A stretch of 64,000 bases of DNA. Source: Chryseobacterium sp. H1D6B (lineage in GTDB: Bacteria; Bacteroidota; Bacteroidia; Flavobacteriales; Weeksellaceae). The DNA lies in the NCBI RefSeq assembly GCF_029892445.1, contig NZ_JARXVJ010000001.1:496001-560000 (forward strand). The letters run 5' to 3'. The position numbers and the translations under genes were made by a program. Of the stretch, positions 41,637 to 51,025 are shown one piece after another. A model generated the notes under the pieces. The model did not search any database and was not told the DNA's origin. It saw only the letters and a list, made by a program, of their open reading frames with translations. Each line of letters starts with the position of its first letter. Position 1 is the first letter of the stretch.

Positions 41637-44021
41637 TTAGAAACGGTATCTAAAATTCAGAATGAAATTTCTTCCTGCTTCGTCAGCAAAAAACCTCATA
41701 CGGTTCAGATAATCTCTGTATGAAACATCAAAAACGTTATTGACAATAAGTCCTGCAGAAAGATTTTTACTGATGTTGACTCCTGCCTGAATATTCCAAA
41801 GGGAATATCCGTTCGGCGGCGTACTGAAATCAACTGTTTTCTGTACTTCATCTCCATTCTCATAAATAGTAATTGATGCATTGTGGATCGGGTATCTGTT
41901 CTGCTTTAAGAACGTCTGGTTCTCAACCGTTAAATAGAAACTGTTCCATTCTTTTTTACTAAACTGAAGCGCATTAGAAAAATTAGAAGGCATCATTAAA
42001 ATTAAAGGCTCATTATGAGTATCATCCTGCCCATAGACATAGCTTCCTTTTCCAATATAGGTAAGGTTATCTGTAAGTTTGAAATTAACATCTAGATCAG
42101 CACCAAACATTTTGGCATCGATCTGCTGATATTCCCAAACCGGAAATACGCCGCGGATGGTATTCTGCACTCCTGTAGGAATTTCGTTGATGAAGTTTTT
42201 GGTAATAAAAAAGTAAGGATTTACTGAAACATTCAATCCTTTAAGGACATTGAATTTCGCATCAGCTGTTAAATTAAATTGGTGTCCCTGTTCATTTTTA
42301 AGGCTCATATCTCCAATTTCTATCACCGCTGCTGAATGATGCAGCCCGTCTGAAAACAATTCGGCAACATTAGGCGTTCTTCCTACTTTTGCATAATTAA
42401 ATTTCAAATTAAAATTTGAATTAGGATGATATTCTAATCCTGCATTGAACGAAATATTATTGTAATTCAATTTAGGACGGGTTAAAACTCTGTTCTCATT
42501 AGTTTTCACGTAAAACTGAGGATAGGCATCTGCATACCGGCTTTCCCAGTCGCTTTTATCATACCATTTCGTTACATCGTAACGGGTGAAATCATATCTG
42601 GCTCCGGCTTCAAGATTTAAATCGCTTGAAATTTTATATTTGAAAACAGAATATACTCCTGCAGCATATTTATCATAATTAGGAATCAAACGTCTTGCTT
42701 TGGTTGCAGGATCTGAGTAATTATTTTGAAAACTTGCATCAATACCGGTTTCCAGCGACCATTTTTCTCTTTCTAAAAGATCATTCAGATTAAACTGATG
42801 CGTCATTAAGGCGAGATCCAGTGACGGGATATCGTTAAGTTCTCCCCTTCTGATATCATACTCCTGTCTGTGATTGTACTGGAAGCTATAAGCTGCAGAA
42901 ACTTTTCCAATATTTTCAAATCTTTTAAAAGCAGAAATTTTTGCAATATGATGTTCTATTACCTGTCTCGGGTTATCTATATCATAACTGAAATTTCCGG
43001 TATATACAGGAGTTTTCAAGCTCAGTGCATTATAAAAATCTTCATTATTTCCTACGTGGGAACCTCTATAGATCCCGATATTCTGATTGGTAAGGTAATA
43101 ATCGAAAGAAATCCCCTGATTGTATTCATTTTTTTGAACAGTAAAATTGAAAGATGAAAAATCCATCCCGGTGTTCATTAAATTATAGTCCGGCGTATGC
43201 TGGTCTCCTAATTTTTTGATGCTTCCGCCAGATTTCACTGCCCAGCCGTTTTTCCAGGTTTTGGCTATATTCACGTCTAACCCCAGCCCTTTCCCGTTAG
43301 AAATACCTGAAAGATTCACTGATCCTTTAATGGTATCTTTTTTAGGGAAAATTTCTGGTTCCAGGACGACAACGCCTCCAATGGCATCACTTCCATATTT
43401 CAAAGCAGAGGCTCCTTTAATAACATCAATATGCTGAAAGTTATTGATATCAACATTCGGTGCATGTTCTACTCCCCATTCCTGTTCGGCAAGCTTTACT
43501 CCATTATTGATAATAGAGATTCTGCTTCCATACAACCCGTGAATAACCGGTTTCGAAATGTTATTTCCTGTTTTCAGAGCGGTAACTCCTGAAATTTTAG
43601 AAAGTAAATTCCCCAAATTATCCGTGGAATTTTTCTCAATTTCAGATTTATCAAGAGTTTTCACAACCAGAGAGCCGTTACTTTTATGGCTTCCGTGTAT
43701 GGTCACTGTTTCAATATCATGGGTATGGTGTTCCAGCGTAACAATAAGATGAAGATTCTGATCAACCTTTATATTTTCAGTATAGTCGGCACAATCAGGA
43801 TGTTTTGCAGTAAGAGAGTACGCTCCTGCTGTTATTTTACTGAATGAAAACTTTCCTTTTTTATCTGTTTTTGCAGTAAAAGCACCCATTTTCACTTCTG
43901 CGTTTTCCAGCATTGATTTGTTGTGAAAATCTTGGACTATTCCTTCAACAGTGTAAGTCTGCTGTGCATCTGCAAGGGCTAATCCAAAAAGGACCAGCAA
44001 TAAACTATATATCAATTTCAT
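41637..44021 (-). CDS. TonB-dependent outer-membrane receptor, probably metal-related
   Basis: A 794-residue receptor from the ATG at 44021. It has a signal peptide (SLLLVLFGLALADAQQ), a CarboxypepD_reg-like domain, and a plug domain with LGNLLSKISGVTALKTGNNI and HGLYGSRISIINNGVKLAEQ. A beta-barrel follows, ending in FILNFRYRF with the expected terminal Phe. Histidines cluster in the linker (LEHHTHDIETVTIHGSH). Together with the His/Cys-rich small protein upstream and the lipoprotein downstream, this suggests uptake of a transition metal or metal complex, which is inference. Confidence 0.9.
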   Translation of the reverse strand: MKLIYSLLLVLFGLALADAQQTYTVEGIVQDFHNKSMLENAEVKMGAFTAKTDKKGKFSFSKITAGAYSLTAKHPDCADYTENIKVDQNLHLIVTLEHHTHDIETVTIHGSHKSNGSLVVKTLDKSEIEKNSTDNLGNLLSKISGVTALKTGNNISKPVIHGLYGSRISIINNGVKLAEQEWGVEHAPNVDINNFQHIDVIKGASALKYGSDAIGGVVVLEPEIFPKKDTIKGSVNLSGISNGKGLGLDVNIAKTWKNGWAVKSGGSIKKLGDQHTPDYNLMNTGMDFSSFNFTVQKNEYNQGISFDYYLTNQNIGIYRGSHVGNNEDFYNALSLKTPVYTGNFSYDIDNPRQVIEHHIAKISAFKRFENIGKVSAAYSFQYNHRQEYDIRRGELNDIPSLDLALMTHQFNLNDLLEREKWSLETGIDASFQNNYSDPATKARRLIPNYDKYAAGVYSVFKYKISSDLNLEAGARYDFTRYDVTKWYDKSDWESRYADAYPQFYVKTNENRVLTRPKLNYNNISFNAGLEYHPNSNFNLKFNYAKVGRTPNVAELFSDGLHHSAAVIEIGDMSLKNEQGHQFNLTADAKFNVLKGLNVSVNPYFFITKNFINEIPTGVQNTIRGVFPVWEYQQIDAKMFGADLDVNFKLTDNLTYIGKGSYVYGQDDTHNEPLILMMPSNFSNALQFSKKEWNSFYLTVENQTFLKQNRYPIHNASITIYENGDEVQKTVDFSTPPNGYSLWNIQAGVNISKNLSAGLIVNNVFDVSYRDYLNRMRFFADEAGRNFILNFRYRF

Positions 44022-44227
44022 TGTAAATAGATAGATTTCGTACTTAAAAAGTACATTTTTAAAATCGCGAAAAAATAATTGCTTATCCGCCCGTAGAATG
44101 GTACAATGTAAAGTAGATGAATGCAAAAACTGTTAAATGAAAATAACCATCAAACATTAAATTTAAAGCATTAAACCTTCAGCACTGCACTTTAAATCTA
44201 ATTAAAGCCGACAAGAAAATCTATAAA

Positions 44228-44584
44228 CTATGAAATTGCGGGAGGTCCCCGAAGCTGAAAAGTGAATTTAGTCTGAGACCAGATTCTTTCCTGAACGGCA
44301 ATAAGAAGCTCTACCTGGTGGGTATAGCTCTCAAAGCTGAAACTGAATTCCTCAGGAACTAATGTATGGCCTGTAGCCAGAAAGTGACAAGCCAGACAGT
44401 CTCCGGCTTTTTCTTTGGAGGTATTTTTTGAAATACTGTTTTCTGTTTTTTTAAGATTAAAATTCTTAAAATAATCTACAGAATCATGATGGTGAAAACT
44501 TTGGGAAAACAGCGCAATAAAGTATATCCCAAACAAAAGTTTTGAGATAAAGCTTTTATATTGTCTGCTTTCCTTAAAATTCAT
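44228..44584 (-). CDS. His/Cys-rich small protein upstream of the TonB receptor
   Basis: A 118-residue protein with one N-terminal membrane or signal segment (LLFGIYFIALFSQSF), a HHHD cluster (31-34), and a CLACHF motif with His73 nearby (Cys63, Cys66, His67). The C-terminal LRGPPAIS is of a type common in such proteins in this phylum. The arrangement is like the metal-linked DUF2946-type proteins that sit beside TonB receptors. It may be a periplasmic metal carrier or sensor. A -7 box lies 4 bases before its ATG. Family assignment is tentative. Confidence 0.7.
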   Translation of the reverse strand: MNFKESRQYKSFISKLLFGIYFIALFSQSFHHHDSVDYFKNFNLKKTENSISKNTSKEKAGDCLACHFLATGHTLVPEEFSFSFESYTHQVELLIAVQERIWSQTKFTFQLRGPPAIS

Positions 44585-44588
44585 GCAT

Positions 44589-44596
44589 CAAAAATA
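44589..44596 (-). promoter_or_regulatory. -7 box of the His/Cys-rich gene, 4 bases from its ATG
   Basis: Minus-strand TATTTTTG, then ATGC, then ATG at 44584. Confidence 0.6.
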
Positions 44597-44602
44597 AAGA
44601 AT

Positions 44603-46543
44603 TTATTCCAATTGAGAACCTAAATATTCCCATTCTTGTAAAGCAGCCTCTAAATCTGCTTTAGCTTTGTTATATTTTTCTAAAGTTTCCTCAGAAGGAT
44701 TCTCTTTGGTGAAAGAGGCTTCCATTTCTTCGATCTTAGTTTCAAGTTCGGAAATGTTTTCTTCTACTTTCTTTAGTTTATTTTGAATATTCTTCTGCTC
44801 TTTGCTTACAATATTAGGCTGAGACTGAGGTTTAGGCTCTGCTTTTTCAACAGCCGCAGCTTTAGGCTTAACCTCCACTTTCACTTCTTCATCGTGGAGT
44901 TTTGCTTTTTCTGCAGAAATTTCCCTGATACTTTCTTTTTGTCTGTATTCCAGATAGTCATTGATATCTCCTAAGAACTCCTTCATTCTTCCGTCACGGA
45001 ATTCGTAGATCTTATCACAAAGTCCCTGCAGGAATTCTCTATCGTGAGAAATCACGATCAGTGTACCTTCAAATCTCTGCAAAGCAAGCTTAATAATCTC
45101 CTTAGACTGAATATCCAGGTGATTGGTAGGCTCATCCATAATCAGCGTATTGAAAGGACGAAGCAATAGTTTACAAAGTGCCAAACGGTTTCTTTCTCCC
45201 CCGGAAAGAACTTTTGTTTTTTTATTTACAGCTTCTCCCTGAAATAAGAAAGATCCTAATAAATCTCTTACTCTAGGTCTGGTTTCTTCTGTTGCCGCAT
45301 CTTCAGCTTCTTCTAAAACCGTTTTATTTGGAGTAAGCACTTCTTCCTGATTTTGGGCAAAGTAGCCGATATTTACATTATGTCCTAAGTTCCAGGTTCC
45401 TGTATAGTCTTTAATTTCACCGGAAAGAATTTTAGCCAGTGTTGTTTTTCCTTGTCCATTCTGTCCTAGAAGGGCAATTCTGTCTCCACGCTGCACAATG
45501 AAGTCTACATCATCAAAAATTTGTTTCTTTCCGTAGGCTTTTCCTAATTTTTCAGCTTCAAAATTTACTTTTCCAGGAACAACTGACTGTACAAAACGGA
45601 TATTGAATTTAGAAACGTCATCGTTTTCTACTTCAATACGCTCTACTTTTTCCAGTTTTTTAATCAAAGACTGCGCAAAAGATGCTTTAGAAGCACTTGC
45701 ACGGAATTTATTGATCAGTTCTTCAGTATGTTTGATTTCCGCATCCTGATTCTTTTTAGCCTGAATCAATTTTTCTTTTCTGTCTTTTCTTAGTTCAAGA
45801 TATTTGGTGTAATCTGATTTATAATCATCTACTTTTCTATTATTAACATCAAAAGTCCTGTTGCAGACTGCTGTCATAAACTGCTTGTCGTGGCTTACAA
45901 GTACAATAGCGCCGGGATAATCTTTTAAGAAGTTTTCCAGCCAGATAATGGATTCCATATCTAAGTGGTTGGTAGGCTCATCGAGAAGCATCACATCATT
46001 TTTTTGAAGAAGCAGTTTTGCTAATTCAATTCTCATTCTCCAGCCTCCTGAAAATTCATCTGTTATTTTTTGAAAATCATCAGCTTTAAAACCTAATCCG
46101 AATAATACTTTTTCTACATCACCTTCCAGATTATAGGCATCGTGGTGCATTAAAAGATCATTCAGTTCAGTCATCCTGTTGATCAGCTCTGTATAAGCAT
46201 CGCTTTCATAATCCGTTCTGACAGTCATCTGATGATTAACGTCTTCAAGTTCATTTTTCCAAGCGTTGATCTGCTCAAAAGCCTGCATTGTTTCATTCCA
46301 AACGGTTCTTCCTTTTACAAAATCAAGATCCTGCTTCAAGAAGCCTATTGTGATATTACCATCCGGAACTACAGTTCCTTCAAAGAAAGTAATTTCTCCG
46401 GAAAGCATTTTCAATAAAGTGGATTTCCCCGCCCCATTTTTTCCTACCAAACCAATTTTATCATCCTTTTTAATGGTGAAATTTACGTTTTGAAACAAAT
46501 AGTTTCCTGAATGATGTAATCCTAGACCTTGAACCGAAAGCAT
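44603..46543 (-). CDS. ABC-F-family ATPase (ribosome-associated)
   Basis: A 646-residue soluble protein with two ABC ATPase domains and no membrane part. Walker A is GKNGAGKST (34-42) in the first and GQNGQGKTT in the second. The signatures are FSGGWRMRIELAK and LSGGERNRLALCK, and each Walker B is followed by DEPTNHLD. The P-site tRNA interaction motif linker separates the domains, and a coiled-coil C-terminal arm is present (NKLKKVEENISELETKIEEM). It probably acts in translation, as in the Uup/EttA family, and not in drug export. A -7 box sits about 45 bases upstream. Confidence 0.93.
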   Translation of the reverse strand: MLSVQGLGLHHSGNYLFQNVNFTIKKDDKIGLVGKNGAGKSTLLKMLSGEITFFEGTVVPDGNITIGFLKQDLDFVKGRTVWNETMQAFEQINAWKNELEDVNHQMTVRTDYESDAYTELINRMTELNDLLMHHDAYNLEGDVEKVLFGLGFKADDFQKITDEFSGGWRMRIELAKLLLQKNDVMLLDEPTNHLDMESIIWLENFLKDYPGAIVLVSHDKQFMTAVCNRTFDVNNRKVDDYKSDYTKYLELRKDRKEKLIQAKKNQDAEIKHTEELINKFRASASKASFAQSLIKKLEKVERIEVENDDVSKFNIRFVQSVVPGKVNFEAEKLGKAYGKKQIFDDVDFIVQRGDRIALLGQNGQGKTTLAKILSGEIKDYTGTWNLGHNVNIGYFAQNQEEVLTPNKTVLEEAEDAATEETRPRVRDLLGSFLFQGEAVNKKTKVLSGGERNRLALCKLLLRPFNTLIMDEPTNHLDIQSKEIIKLALQRFEGTLIVISHDREFLQGLCDKIYEFRDGRMKEFLGDINDYLEYRQKESIREISAEKAKLHDEEVKVEVKPKAAAVEKAEPKPQSQPNIVSKEQKNIQNKLKKVEENISELETKIEEMEASFTKENPSEETLEKYNKAKADLEAALQEWEYLGSQLE

Positions 46544-46585
46544 TTGATGAATAATTAAGAATTAATACTGAATATTTTTCGGGTG

Positions 46586-46593
46586 CAAAAATA
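46586..46593 (-). promoter_or_regulatory. -7 box of the ABC-F gene
   Basis: Minus-strand TATTTTTG, 42 bases before the ATG at 46543. Confidence 0.5.
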
Positions 46594-46621
46594 CGGAAAA
46601 AGAAATGAATAGCCCAGAAAT

Positions 46622-46649
46622 AAAAAAGAGCAGTTCATATGAACTGCTC
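46622..46649 (-). terminator. terminator/palindrome after the Tle1-like gene
   Basis: GAGCAGTTCAT-ATGAACTGCTC is a perfect 22-base palindrome (46628-46649), preceded on the plus strand by A6, so on the minus strand it forms a hairpin followed by T6. It lies 50 bases after the stop of the lipase-like gene and just upstream of the ABC-F promoter. Confidence 0.65.
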
Positions 46650-46698
46650 CTACCTAAATTTAAAACTGAAAAAGAGCTGACTTTAACTTATGAAAATT

Positions 46699-48021
46699 TT
46701 ATTTTATTAGTATAGAACGGGTCCAGTTATCATTGTTTGGAATATTGCTTCCATAAGCAAAATCTGTAATTACCGTATCTTCTAAAAGATGCATTTCAGT
46801 CTGCAGTACGGGATGGAGATTATTGGCTAATGATCTGCTGGGAACGTTTAATCCGTTGTTGATAACTTCAGCATTTACAGATTCGGAAGATTTCAGAAAC
46901 AATCCTTTTTCATAGAGTCCAAAATTGGCTGAAATATGCGTATAGCCTGCTAGTTTCTCATAATTATAAATGGGTTTCATACTTGAGGTGAGTTTTTTAG
47001 CATATTTTTCTAATTCGATAGACAATAAGACTAAATAGGGATGTTCGTCCTGATCAATTTTAAAATCGGAATCGCTGAAATCCGTACTGAAAACCGGTTC
47101 CTGCACATTGGTCTGCATCAGCATTAATTTTCCGTACACTTTTGAAAGATCAGTATACACGATCTCTCTTGCCAAATAAGCCTGAGAAAGAATCTCCCCT
47201 TTATCGATCTGGAAACCTTCTAAAACATAATCCCATATTTTATTTCCTTCAGTATCTTCTGTTGTGTCTCTGATATTATTAACATAGGCGTTTATATCTG
47301 AAGTAAGCAGATGATTATCTGATATATATACAGACTGTGAAGTCTCCAGATAGCCGCCGCCCACATCAGCATGAACGCCAGGAACGAAAATTTCTTTCCA
47401 TACAGAGGTACCGGTATTAAGTTCTGAATCTTCCCTATTGCTGGAGTCCTCGAAAAAACCAGTCAGTGGAAAAAAATACCGGCATTCATTCACCGCACAT
47501 AATTGAAGTGCATTTTCTACCCCTGGCAGCAGGCTTACATTATAATCATTGAAAGGTGCAGATTCTACAGTATCAAAAACTCCCAGGAATTTCACTTTTA
47601 TATTTCCTGATATTCTTGAACCAGGGCTTAATAATTCATAGCAGAAAGTTCTTGCCAGCATAGATCCCCTGCTGAATCCGTACACATAAAACTGGTATTC
47701 TTTTGTTTTATCCAGCATTTTCTGCTCAATAAAGGCGTATGCTTTTCTAAGTTTATCGTCAGAAGAATATCCTGAATATCCTACCGGATTCTTGCAGGTT
47801 GCTTTTGCAAAATCGCTGTCTTCAGCTCCCGTTACTGTTCCTATTCCTTCAATATATACTTTTTCATCACCATTGAATAATTCAAAAAGTTTATAAACAT
47901 TCGTAGGGGATGCATGATAGCTCTCATGGTCAACTAATGGTTTTTTAGAAGAAGTTGCATTGAGCCCATTATTTCCAGTTCCGTCGAAAAAAATCCCGAC
48001 AGATATAATATTATTTTCCAT
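46699..48021 (-). CDS. Tle1-like phospholipase / DUF2235 protein
   Basis: A 440-residue alpha/beta-hydrolase-type protein of the DUF2235/Tle1 family. The N-terminal motif FFDGTGNN (11-18) is diagnostic. The nucleophile elbow GFSRG has Ser117, followed by Asp150 in LGVFDTVE and His217 in VPGVHADVGGGY, completing a catalytic triad. In other bacteria such enzymes are type VI secretion effectors that cleave phospholipids. There is no signal peptide, no PAAR or VgrG gene and no obvious immunity gene adjacent: a two-component system lies upstream on the same strand. The effector role is therefore inferred. Confidence 0.86.
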   Translation of the reverse strand: MENNIISVGIFFDGTGNNGLNATSSKKPLVDHESYHASPTNVYKLFELFNGDEKVYIEGIGTVTGAEDSDFAKATCKNPVGYSGYSSDDKLRKAYAFIEQKMLDKTKEYQFYVYGFSRGSMLARTFCYELLSPGSRISGNIKVKFLGVFDTVESAPFNDYNVSLLPGVENALQLCAVNECRYFFPLTGFFEDSSNREDSELNTGTSVWKEIFVPGVHADVGGGYLETSQSVYISDNHLLTSDINAYVNNIRDTTEDTEGNKIWDYVLEGFQIDKGEILSQAYLAREIVYTDLSKVYGKLMLMQTNVQEPVFSTDFSDSDFKIDQDEHPYLVLLSIELEKYAKKLTSSMKPIYNYEKLAGYTHISANFGLYEKGLFLKSSESVNAEVINNGLNVPSRSLANNLHPVLQTEMHLLEDTVITDFAYGSNIPNNDNWTRSILIK

Positions 48022-48155
48022 GGTAACAGTTTTAAGTAATAATTTTTTTAATGTGTTTTAAATCCCCATTGGATGAACACTTCAAAGTAACCATGAAAAA
48101 AAAGAGTACAATAGAGTAAAAGGTACTAAATTAGAAATTCCGTATTTCTACGGAA

Positions 48156-48833
48156 TTATATTCTTTGGACGGGATGTATATTATTGATAATCGCATATAT
48201 GACAATGCCTACGGTATTTTTTGCACCGATTTTTTCAACGATTCTCTGCCGGTGGCTTTCGACTGTACGCGGGCTTATAAAGAGCTTTTCTGCAATTTCG
48301 TTATTGGTACATTCCTGACAGATCAGCTTAACGACTTCTTTTTCACGCTCAGAAAGCTCATCTTCCATTTCGAACAGGGTCTTCTTTTTACTGGAACTGT
48401 TCATGTAAGAGAAAAGCATCTGATGATCTTCTGCAGTGAAAAAGACACCGTTTTTATGAACCATTGTGATGGCATCTATAAATGTTTTTTTATTTGAATT
48501 TTTAGGCAGGAAAGCGGCAACACCAAGCTTCACCATGTACCCTAAAATGGTCACTTTATAATGTGAGGAAAGAATGATTATTTTTAGGTCTGGATATTTT
48601 TCTTTAAGAATTTCAACTAATTCAAATCCGTTCATAGGCTGCATCTGTACATCTACAAGGGCGATATCCGGAAAGTGGCTTTCTGAAAGGCCTTCTAAAC
48701 TTTTGATAAAGTCCGGCCCGTTATCTGCGGTAAGGTTTACAGATATATTCTGTTCGTTTGATAATAATAATTTTACTCCTTCCAGAATTAACTGTTCATC
48801 ATCTATTAGCGCTATTTTGATCTTGGAATTCAT
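48156..48833 (-). CDS. LuxR/NarL-family response regulator
   Basis: A 225-residue regulator. The receiver domain has the acidic pair Asp11-Asp12 in IALIDDEQ, the phosphoacceptor Asp61 in IALVDVQMQP and the conserved lysine in FLPKN. The LuxR-type helix-turn-helix is CTNNEIAEKLFISPRTVESH near the C-terminus (about residues 172-191). Its start overlaps the end of the kinase gene by 35 bases, so the two are translationally coupled, kinase first. The Tle1-like gene 135 bases downstream may be a target. Confidence 0.93.
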   Translation of the reverse strand: MNSKIKIALIDDEQLILEGVKLLLSNEQNISVNLTADNGPDFIKSLEGLSESHFPDIALVDVQMQPMNGFELVEILKEKYPDLKIIILSSHYKVTILGYMVKLGVAAFLPKNSNKKTFIDAITMVHKNGVFFTAEDHQMLFSYMNSSSKKKTLFEMEDELSEREKEVVKLICQECTNNEIAEKLFISPRTVESHRQRIVEKIGAKNTVGIVIYAIINNIHPVQRI

Positions 48834-49593
48834 TATTATATGGGATTTTAATAATTAAACGGCTTCTTTTACTAAGTACATTTTTCCATTTATGAACAGC
48901 ATTGATAGATTTGATCCTGGATTCGATATTTTTCATACCCATTCCCTTTTTTACGAGATCATAATCAAAACCCTGTCCGTTATCTGAAATAACTACCGCT
49001 GTATTTTGTGGATTATCTTTTATATAGATCCAAATTTTTGTCGCTTCTGAATGCTTAATAACATTCGTAGTAAACTCTTGTATTATCCTGTACAGCTGTA
49101 CCTCTACAAATATATCTTTCTTCGTATATCCTGGAGCTACCTGTAAGGAAATATTAATTTTATGGGACAGATTAGCTACTAATTCTTCAATATATAAGAC
49201 AAGCCCTACTGATTCCAGATTCACCGGATAGAGTGAATGGGATATTGTTCTGGCAGAATCTATTAAAGCTGACATCTGTCCGTATATATTTTTTTTAATC
49301 AGCTCGTCTCCTTTGGTATCCAGGTTATTAAGCCATAATGAAAGTATATTGAGACGGTTTCCCATATCATCATGGATCATTACTGCTATTCGTTTTCTTT
49401 CTTCTTCCTGTGCTTTAATATTCTCTAGCACAAGTTTTTTCTGATGCAGTACTTCCGCTTCGTGCTGTGCATTCGTTTCTTTAATAATCCTGTCTATAAA
49501 AAATTTATAGGCCAGCAGGACAAAAGCCATTATAATTACCAGTACGATAATTAGAATGATAAAAAAACTGATATTAAGGGTTATTTCTTTAAT
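48799..49593 (-). CDS. sensor histidine kinase (HisKA_3 type), start probably ATT
   Basis: The first ATG is at 49530, giving 243 residues. The same frame stays open upstream and encodes TLNISFFIILIIVLVIIMAF, which makes a complete membrane helix that the ATG start would cut to eight hydrophobic residues. An ATT at 49593 overlapping the upstream gene's end is a plausible rare start. The phosphoacceptor is the His in ERKRIAVMIHDDMG, and the HATPase has NVIKHSEATK and ISDNGQGFD. The G-x-G lid region near the end is degenerate (INAVHKWKNVLSKR). It partners the overlapping response regulator. Confidence 0.85.
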   Translation of the reverse strand: MKEITLNISFFIILIIVLVIIMAFVLLAYKFFIDRIIKETNAQHEAEVLHQKKLVLENIKAQEEERKRIAVMIHDDMGNRLNILSLWLNNLDTKGDELIKKNIYGQMSALIDSARTISHSLYPVNLESVGLVLYIEELVANLSHKINISLQVAPGYTKKDIFVEVQLYRIIQEFTTNVIKHSEATKIWIYIKDNPQNTAVVISDNGQGFDYDLVKKGMGMKNIESRIKSINAVHKWKNVLSKRSRLIIKIPYNNEFQDQNSANR

Positions 49594-50192
49594 TTTAAAA
49601 AGGTATAAATGATTGATATATATAAGAAAGAACAGAGTAAATTATTCATTCCCCATATCATATAAACTTCATCATTAGAGAATGATTTCAGCTGGCGGAG
49701 CATGAAGAATATAAATACAGACACTGCATAATAGAGGAATATAAATCCGTCCACAAGTATAAAACGGTCACTGGTCTTACTTCTCCTGATTTCAGTTAAA
49801 AGCGAATATCCAGCAAAGCAGATTACAACAATATTTGAAATTACTTTTTTCAGATCATTGGATCCAAATTCACTTTCTATAAAGAAACAGCCCATTAACA
49901 CAGCAATTGGGATATACCAATAATAGGATAATTTCGATTTCCTTATAAACAGACTGCTGAGCATAAGAAGTTCTCCCGAAACATACACTGGATATAAAAA
50001 GTCTACGTTCTCCAGCTTTAGAAGATAAATTGAAATTTTAACAACAGCTTCTATTAAAAAAAGAAAAATGATATAATAAAGATACCATTTTTCCGTGTTT
50101 TTTAATAGTTTAAATTTTAAAAGCCCTATTAACGCGCTAATAAAAAGAAAAGCGTTGTTCAAATAAAGTATTACTTTAAAAGCATCCTCCAT
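49581..50192 (-). CDS. unknown six-helix membrane protein
   Basis: A 203-residue protein with about six TM segments (for example LYLNNAFLFISALIGLLKF and WYLYYIIFLFLIEAVVKISI). The loops are short and no enzymatic motif is visible. It lies immediately upstream of the kinase gene in the same orientation, and the two frames overlap if the kinase starts at ATT 49593. This could make it the membrane sensory partner of the two-component system, inferred from position only. The next upstream gene (50215) is 22 bases away. Confidence 0.7.
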   Translation of the reverse strand: MEDAFKVILYLNNAFLFISALIGLLKFKLLKNTEKWYLYYIIFLFLIEAVVKISIYLLKLENVDFLYPVYVSGELLMLSSLFIRKSKLSYYWYIPIAVLMGCFFIESEFGSNDLKKVISNIVVICFAGYSLLTEIRRSKTSDRFILVDGFIFLYYAVSVFIFFMLRQLKSFSNDEVYMIWGMNNLLCSFLYISIIYTFLKLKK

Positions 50193-50214
50193 TTAATATG
50201 TCTTTACTAAGTTT

Positions 50215-50946
50215 TTATATTCTACAGATAGGCGGGCACGGCTGTGACCAGTCATAGGTGTTTGACAGATACTGCGGACTTGACACCTCATTTCCAAGAT
50301 TCTGATAGAAAGAAATGAAAATCATACTCACAAGCATTCTCTGATATACATTAGAAAACTTCAATGCAAATGAACATGTGATCCAGTTTAAACCTTCAGG
50401 AAGCGTTAAATCCAGAACAGGAACATAAAATCTCTGGAAAATCCTTGAACCGTTATAAGGCTCATTGCATTCCAGATACAACCAGTTCTGTCCTTCATTT
50501 CTCCATTCTTCAATGGCGTCAATAGCTTTATCCTGCTCCATTACCGGGTTATCCATTATTGGAAACGTCATATTGGCATCGTTATCGACTTTTCTTAGAT
50601 CTTTAGAAAGAACTGCGCTTTTAACTAGTGTATAATCTTGTTTTTCAAAAAGAGTAAGATCTTGGCCCATCTCTGCAAGAACACTATATGGAAAATTATC
50701 TACAGCTATTTTTTGGCCTTTTCCATCAAGAGGAGAAAGGATAATAATAACCTGGTCTTTAAAAACCCCCATATCTACACAGAATTCCTTGTACTTATTA
50801 TTTCCTTTTACCCAGGTGATCTGGTCCGGCGAAAGAGTAAAAACGTAATTAGGCGGAATCATGTTTTCTATCGTTGAATAATCCGATAGACATCTTCCCC
50901 AGCCGGCTACTGCTTCGGCGTATTCATCTCTGTTTAATGTTGTCAT
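50215..50946 (-). CDS. conserved hypothetical protein, 243 residues
   Basis: Function unknown. From ATG 50946 the protein is soluble, without a signal peptide. It has aromatic-rich elements (GWGRCLSDYSTIENMIPPNY, ITWVKGNNKYKEFCVDMGVF) and an ending NTYDWSQPCPPICRI that I would regard as a family mark. The repeated short motifs do not match a known enzyme. It is the promoter-proximal gene of a run continuing through the membrane protein, kinase, regulator and lipase, so it may belong to the same system. Confidence 0.68.
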   Translation of the reverse strand: MTTLNRDEYAEAVAGWGRCLSDYSTIENMIPPNYVFTLSPDQITWVKGNNKYKEFCVDMGVFKDQVIIILSPLDGKGQKIAVDNFPYSVLAEMGQDLTLFEKQDYTLVKSAVLSKDLRKVDNDANMTFPIMDNPVMEQDKAIDAIEEWRNEGQNWLYLECNEPYNGSRIFQRFYVPVLDLTLPEGLNWITCSFALKFSNVYQRMLVSMIFISFYQNLGNEVSSPQYLSNTYDWSQPCPPICRI

Positions 50947-51025
50947 ATTTACACGGTTTTTTAGTGCTATAAAATTATACAAACTAAACTACCTACGCAA
51001 GTATATCCCCTATATTTGAAAACCG

